A stretch of 9,991 nt of DNA. It comes from Fimivicinus intestinavium. Lineage in GTDB: Bacteria > Bacillota > Clostridia > Oscillospirales > Acutalibacteraceae. Both the position numbers and the translations under genes were made by a program. Shown one piece after another: positions 6,643 through 9,991 of this stretch (within the stretch, counting starts at the first letter, position 1; each line of letters starts with the position of its first letter). Below the pieces are notes generated by a model, which did not search any database, had not been told where the DNA came from, and was given only the letters and a program-made list of their open reading frames with translations. Location of the stretch: NCBI GenBank assembly GCA_018715765.1, contig DVKY01000008.1:1-9991 (forward strand), in the 5' to 3' direction.

Positions 6643-7725
6643 TTAACCCAGCATGACAGGGCGCCCTTCCTTTGCGGATGTGTAGATGGCCTCCAGAATC
6701 TGCGTCACCACAAGCGCCTGCTCCGGCTTTGTCACCACCGGCGTATCGTTTAAAATGGCGTCGATCCACAGCCGCGCCTCCACATCTGCCGGGGATTGCT
6801 CCTCTCCATCATAAAAATCCACGCCGCCGGTTTCCAGATCGGGCTTCTCCACCACCTGGCAGTTGTTCTTGACGAAATTGATCCGCAGCCCGTCCATCAT
6901 ATCCGCGCCGCCCTTTGTGCCGCACAACGCCGTCTGCGCCTCGCCCACATCCAGCGTGTTAAGCGCCCAGCTCGATTCCAGCACAATCGTCGCGCCGTTT
7001 TCCATCACGATATATCCAAAGGCGGAATCCTCCACCGTGTATTTTTCCGGATCCCAATCGCCCCAGGCGTTGGCCGTTTCCCGTTGGTCGCCCAGCTTTT
7101 TATAAACGCTGCCTACCACCATTTTGGGCTTGTAGTTATCCATCATCCAGAGCGTTAAATCCAGCGCATGGGTGCCAATATCGATCAGAGGGCCGCCGCC
7201 CTGCTCATATTCATCGAGGAAAACACCCCACGTCGGTACCGCGCGGCGGCGGATGGCATGCGCCTTGGCATAATAGATTTCGCCCAGCTCCCCGGCCTCG
7301 CACACGCGTTTCAGATAGCGCGCATCGTTTCTCTGCCGGTTTTGGTAGCCGATGGTCAGCTTTTTCCCTGTGCGCTGCGCAGCCTCCAGCATCTTCTGCG
7401 CCTCTGCATAGGTCTTTGCCATGGGCTTTTCGCACATAACGTGCTTGCCCGCCTCAAGCGCATCCACTGTGATGAAGCTGTGCGAGCGGTTCGGCGTGCA
7501 CACATGTACCACGTCGATGGATGCATCCGCCAGCAGCTCTTTATAATCTATGTAGGTTTTTGCTCCCGGCGCGCCGTATTCCTCCGCCGCCTTCTGCGCA
7601 CGCTCCGGCTTCAGGTCACAGAAGGCAACCATCTCAACCTCCGGGATTTTTTTAAGCGAAGGCATATGCTTTCCATTCGCAATGCCGCCGCAGCCAATGA
7701 TACCGATGCGCAGTTTTTTTCCCAT
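6643..7725 (-). CDS. Gfo/Idh/MocA family NAD(P)-dependent oxidoreductase (first gene of operon)
   Basis: A 360-residue predicted sugar or cyclitol dehydrogenase. The N-terminal Rossmann fold has RIGIIGCGGIA (glycine loop 11-14), VCTPNRSH (75-82) and CEKPMA with EKP at 99-101. The substrate domain has QGGGPLIDIGTHALD with catalytic-type D182 and H186, followed by the C-terminal beta-sheet region. Length is typical and no residue of the signature is missing. AGGGGGA seven bases before the ATG is the SD. As the promoter-proximal gene it may catalyse the opening oxidation of the pathway, giving a keto-sugar for the three TIM-barrel proteins downstream; that role is inference. It aligns with the operon's other dehydrogenase only in the family motifs, so it is not a recent duplicate. 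Confidence 0.9.
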   Translation of the reverse strand: MGKKLRIGIIGCGGIANGKHMPSLKKIPEVEMVAFCDLKPERAQKAAEEYGAPGAKTYIDYKELLADASIDVVHVCTPNRSHSFITVDALEAGKHVMCEKPMAKTYAEAQKMLEAAQRTGKKLTIGYQNRQRNDARYLKRVCEAGELGEIYYAKAHAIRRRAVPTWGVFLDEYEQGGGPLIDIGTHALDLTLWMMDNYKPKMVVGSVYKKLGDQRETANAWGDWDPEKYTVEDSAFGYIVMENGATIVLESSWALNTLDVGEAQTALCGTKGGADMMDGLRINFVKNNCQVVEKPDLETGGVDFYDGEEQSPADVEARLWIDAILNDTPVVTKPEQALVVTQILEAIYTSAKEGRPVMLG

Positions 7726-7764
7726 GGTACAATCCCCCTATTCTAAATTATGGCTTTATTTTCA

Positions 7765-7852
7765 CCGGATCCCTGCTGCGATTCACCGCTGCAGAGCCGG
7801 TCTCATCCAAGTCCGGCCACCATTTTTACATCTGACGATGCCGGTTCCATCT
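7765..7852 (-). promoter_or_regulatory. structured mRNA leader of the minus-strand operon
   Basis: The leader, from about 7853 down to 7726, can form two hairpins, each closed by CCGG pairs. The first pairs 7840-7844 with 7813-7817 around an internal CATC/GATG. The second pairs 7797-7800 with 7765-7768 and, inside, CTGCAGCG with CGCAGCAG (7787-7794 and 7773-7780, one mismatch, 6-base loop). I do not recognise a known riboswitch. As DNA, the inner repeat could be a repressor operator. Confidence 0.35.
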
Positions 7853-7859
7853 TAACCTC

Positions 7860-7887
7860 ATTATAACATCCATTTATAAAAACGCAA
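7860..7887 (-). promoter_or_regulatory. sigma-A promoter of the five-gene operon
   Basis: On the minus strand, TTGCGT (7882-7887) is followed after 16 bp by a perfect TATAAT (7860-7865) preceded by TGT, giving an extended -10. Transcription would begin near 7853, about 127 bases before the first start codon. The 10-base string ATGTTATAAT is identical to the one in the promoter at 88-116. Confidence 0.75.
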
Positions 7888-8087
7888 TCATATTTTTTAA
7901 AAGCTTTGTGTTATCTTCCCGAACGCTAACTCTTCCTTCCATATTTTGTAAAAACGTATGCCTATACAGATTTTCCGCCGTTCATATGGATTAAAAACAG
8001 ATATAAATATATCGTCCTTTAATCATCTGAAAGTTATTTTTTGTCTACTAAATATTATTAAATTTCGTTAATAATTCCGTTTATGTA
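7888..8087. other. AT-rich intergenic stretch between divergent transcription units
   Basis: No open reading frame, RNA gene or repeat of known type is seen. The composition is markedly AT-rich compared with the genes on both sides. One inverted repeat, ATTATTAA (8054-8061) and TTAATAAT (8068-8075) around six bases, sits 12 bp upstream of the candidate promoter of the secreted-protein gene and might be an operator. Confidence 0.5.
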
Positions 8088-8115
8088 TTTACAAAAATCA
8101 GTTATAGATTATTCT
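8088..8115 (+). promoter_or_regulatory. candidate promoter of the secreted-protein gene
   Basis: TTTACA (8088-8093) and TATTCT (8110-8115) with a 16-bp spacer form the best pair found upstream of the gene; other -10-like strings lie nearby (TATACA 8121, TATATT 8134). A start near 8122 would give a leader of about 80 bases. Confidence 0.35.
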
Positions 8116-8199
8116 ATTAATATACATTTTGCCTATATTTGGAGCATGCTGATGCGCATATCCGAACGGCAAATGGAAAATTTTAGGAGGTAGAAAGGC

Positions 8200-9459
8200 A
8201 TGAAAAAGGCAAAGAAGCTGCTCTCCGTCTTCCTTGCGGCGCTGATGGTTTTAACGGCGCTCAGCGGCGTAATGATGGCGAGCGCAGCGACGAACGACGA
8301 AGCGGCGGCAGCCGCAGCGGCGTTCAACGAGAAGGCGGCGGCGGTCGATCACTCCGGCGTGTATGAAAACATGAGCGCGAACGCTGCACAAACAACGAAG
8401 GACACCCTCAATGGGCTCCTTGGCCCGATCCTGACGGCCATCAACGTCCCGGAGAAGATCTACACGGATGCGACAGTTACAGCGGTCTGGAAGCTTTTGA
8501 ATGTGGATTTGCTGGGCACGAATGTAGCAACGGTTGCCAGTAACATCTCTGATGATTATCCAGAAGCCAAGGCTTATGTTGCTTCCCTGAGCAGCTGGGA
8601 TGAGCTTGACACCAGCAAGGTTGTTTGGGGGATCACGCCGGGCGATCGTGAAGCGTTTTGCCAGGCTGTTAACGAATCCAGCGGCAATGTCACCAATGTA
8701 TTGAATCTTGTCGTTTTGCTTGGGCCGACCATGGCTCCCGGTGTATTAGAGGCGATTACCAACTTCTTTGAATCGCTTCATATCGGCACCGTCCCCATGC
8801 TTGCAATGAATACCGAGCTCTATACAGTAGCAGATGCATTAACAAGGGCGATTGATGCCCTTGTGGCAAACCCGATCACCTATCTTTGCGATGTCCTTCC
8901 GGATGTTGCCAACGCTTATGGCGAGCTCGTTGTGAAGCTCGAGCCAGTGCTGGGCCTTGTAGGGGATCTGGAAATTCCGGCTGATTTCAGCGCACTTGTT
9001 CAGACGATCGGCGGCGCAATCGGCTTTGAGTTCCCGGAGTTCGACGTTGACTATCTCATCACGATGGGTGAAGCTGCCGTTGTGGAAAGCGGTGCAACAG
9101 GCGGCTACCGCATGGCGATCAACGGCAACCAGGGCATGGTGTTCGCAGCCCTCATGAACTATGTGGGCGAAACGCTGAAGACCCCGGCCAATCAGGTTGC
9201 CCTCTCCAAGCTCATTGCCGATCAGATCGGCGCGGGTTATGGCGATGAGGTCGGCGCAATTGTCGAGGCATCCCTCAACGGCGACGCGCTCTCCATTGCA
9301 GATGCTTCTGTCGCCCTGTGCGAATCCATTGCGGAAAACCTCGGCATCAAGGCAGAGGCAGAGCAGAGCGGAATCCTTGGCTTCTTTGCAAAGGTCATGG
9401 ATTTCTTCAACCGCATTGCGCGGATGATTGTTGACCTGTTCAAATCCTTTGGTGCATAA
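8200..9459 (+). CDS. secreted protein of unknown function with signal peptide and C-terminal amphipathic helix
   Basis: I do not recognise a family for this 419-residue protein. It starts with a clear Sec signal peptide: KKAKK, a hydrophobic core LLSVFLAALMVLTALSGVMM, and an ASAA cleavage site near residues 27-30. An Ala-rich stretch (35-49) follows. The mature part is acidic and apparently mostly helical with hydrophobic segments, but has no second convincing membrane span, no catalytic motif, no LPXTG and no cell-wall repeat. The last 27 residues (GILGFFAKVMDFF to the end) form a Phe/Ile-rich amphipathic helix with basic residues, a tail of the kind seen on clostridial secreted proteins and possibly used for surface attachment. 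AGGAGG lies nine bases before the ATG. The gene stands alone between its own leader and a strong terminator. C154, C230 and C374 are its only mature cysteines. Confidence 0.85.
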   Translation: MKKAKKLLSVFLAALMVLTALSGVMMASAATNDEAAAAAAAFNEKAAAVDHSGVYENMSANAAQTTKDTLNGLLGPILTAINVPEKIYTDATVTAVWKLLNVDLLGTNVATVASNISDDYPEAKAYVASLSSWDELDTSKVVWGITPGDREAFCQAVNESSGNVTNVLNLVVLLGPTMAPGVLEAITNFFESLHIGTVPMLAMNTELYTVADALTRAIDALVANPITYLCDVLPDVANAYGELVVKLEPVLGLVGDLEIPADFSALVQTIGGAIGFEFPEFDVDYLITMGEAAVVESGATGGYRMAINGNQGMVFAALMNYVGETLKTPANQVALSKLIADQIGAGYGDEVGAIVEASLNGDALSIADASVALCESIAENLGIKAEAEQSGILGFFAKVMDFFNRIARMIVDLFKSFGA

Positions 9460-9513
9460 GGTTGCCGCATAAGCAAAGTAATTACCTCTTTCACTCATTC
9501 GAATAAAGTCCAC

Positions 9514-9559
9514 AAAATCAATGAGCGGGTTCTAAGGAGCCCGCCCATTGATTTTTTTA
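9514..9559 (+). terminator. intrinsic terminator of the secreted-protein gene
   Basis: AAAATCAATG and GCGGG (9514-9529) pair with CCCGC and CATTGATTTT (9540-9555) across one A-C mismatch, and a run of seven T follows. The reverse strand has a matching A/T run, so it might also stop transcription entering from the right. Confidence 0.9.
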
Positions 9560-9579
9560 TTCTCCTCCCGATTGCCTTG

Positions 9580-9920
9580 ACCTGTCGTTCCGCTTGCGCC
9601 CCTGAACGACTGACAGGCTCCGGAAGAAACCTGATGGGGCCTTCAGTCTAGCGTGGAGGCAGGGCCTTTCAGTAGGCCAGCGGCGGCAGGCTCAGCGCAC
9701 TTTCGGCAGGCCCGTGAGGGGACTTGCCTGCTTGCAGGCAAGCGAGCGCACAAACTGTTTGAACCGCCGTGAGGCGGTGAGTTTTTGTGCGCCTCGCCGA
9801 ACACATCAAAGGGATTCAAAAGCCTATCAGTGCCGCCGTTGGCCGCTCACGGGGTCGAGGGGCGAAGCCCCCGGCTGCTTCTCTCCCTATCTTCTCTTGC
9901 AGAAGTAAGAGAAGATAGTC
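9580..9920. repeat. hairpin-dense non-coding block (structured RNA or palindromic intergenic repeat)
   Basis: This block is GC-richer than its flanks and has no credible gene. Inverted repeats in order: CCTGTC/GACAGG enclosing GTCGTTC/GAACGAC (9581-9617); GGCCT/AGGCC (9663-9678); CTTGCCTG/CAGGCAAG with a CTTG loop (9723-9742); GCGCACAAA/TTTGTGCGC (9746-9792) enclosing ACCGCC/GGCGGT with a GTGA loop (9763-9778); GGGGC/GCCCC with a GAA loop (9859-9871); CTATCTTCTCTT/AAGAGAAGATAG, a perfect 12-bp stem with an 8-base loop (9887-9918). No T-run follows the last stem, so it is not an ordinary terminator. The GTGA loop is GNRA-type only on the + strand, weakly favouring a + strand RNA. A multi-copy intergenic repeat is the main alternative. 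Confidence 0.45.
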
Positions 9921-9991
9921 GCGTACAGCGAAACCGGGCAGTCATTAAAAATAAAACCTCATGGCCGCACCAAAAATAATAAAATATTCCG
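9921..9991. other. AT-rich tail with no recognisable feature
   Basis: After the hairpin block the sequence becomes AT-rich again to the edge of the window. I see no start of a gene, RNA or terminator. Confidence 0.4.

Noticed and set aside
7765..7800. Catabolite-repression (cre) site near the minus-strand operon start
   Set aside because: The TGAATCGCAGCA string resembles cre only loosely; the spacing between TG and CG is one base short of the consensus.
9887..9918. Perfect 12-bp inverted repeat as an intrinsic terminator
   Set aside because: No T-run follows on either strand.
9580..9920. CRISPR array, tRNA, tmRNA or group II intron in the hairpin block
   Set aside because: There are no regularly spaced identical repeats, no cloverleaf, no tmRNA ends, and no GTGCG start with a domain V hairpin.
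9714..9979. Two overlapping + strand frames of 64 codons (9714-9908 and 9785-9979)
   Set aside because: Both run through the hairpin block, are rich in Arg/Ser/Pro, lack convincing SD sequences and show no protein-like pattern; palindromic GC-rich DNA often keeps such frames open by chance.

Overview
The window looks like chromosomal DNA from a gut-type Bacillota (Clostridia, probably near Oscillospirales/Christensenellales). The basis is the low-GC promoters with sigma-A boxes, strong AGGAGG ribosome binding sites, intrinsic terminators, an HPr with a Gram-positive-type regulatory serine, and a clostridial-style signal peptide on a secreted protein. This placement is inference; no rRNA or other taxonomic marker is present.

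Region 1 (1-2974, + strand): a complete three-gene operon with its own strong promoter (-35 at 88-93, extended -10 at 108-116). It encodes a ribulose-phosphate/allulose-6-phosphate 3-epimerase-like protein, PTS Enzyme I and HPr, and ends at a hairpin terminator. The general phosphotransferase proteins can feed phosphate to sugar-specific EII permeases, none of which lie here. The epimerase would act on a phosphorylated ketose.

Region 2 (3006-7887, - strand): a tightly packed five-gene operon converging on region 1. In transcription order: a Gfo/Idh/MocA NAD(P)-dependent oxidoreductase, three divergent xylose-isomerase-like TIM-barrel proteins, and a second Gfo/Idh/MocA oxidoreductase. Gaps are -4 to 37 bp and several SD sequences overlap the preceding stop codon. 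A clear promoter lies about 130 bp upstream and the leader can fold into two hairpins. No transporter, kinase or glycoside hydrolase is included. The set fits an oxidation, isomerisation/elimination and reduction route acting on a sugar, a glycoside or an inositol; the substrate cannot be read from the sequence.

Region 3 (7888-9559): an AT-rich intergenic stretch, then one + strand gene for a 419-residue secreted protein of unknown function with a signal peptide and a C-terminal amphipathic helix, closed by a strong terminator.

Region 4 (9560-9991): no credible gene. A GC-richer block, about 9580-9920, is packed with inverted repeats, one of them with a GNRA-type loop. It is either a structured non-coding RNA or a palindromic intergenic repeat. 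The final 70 bases are AT-rich and show nothing I can name.
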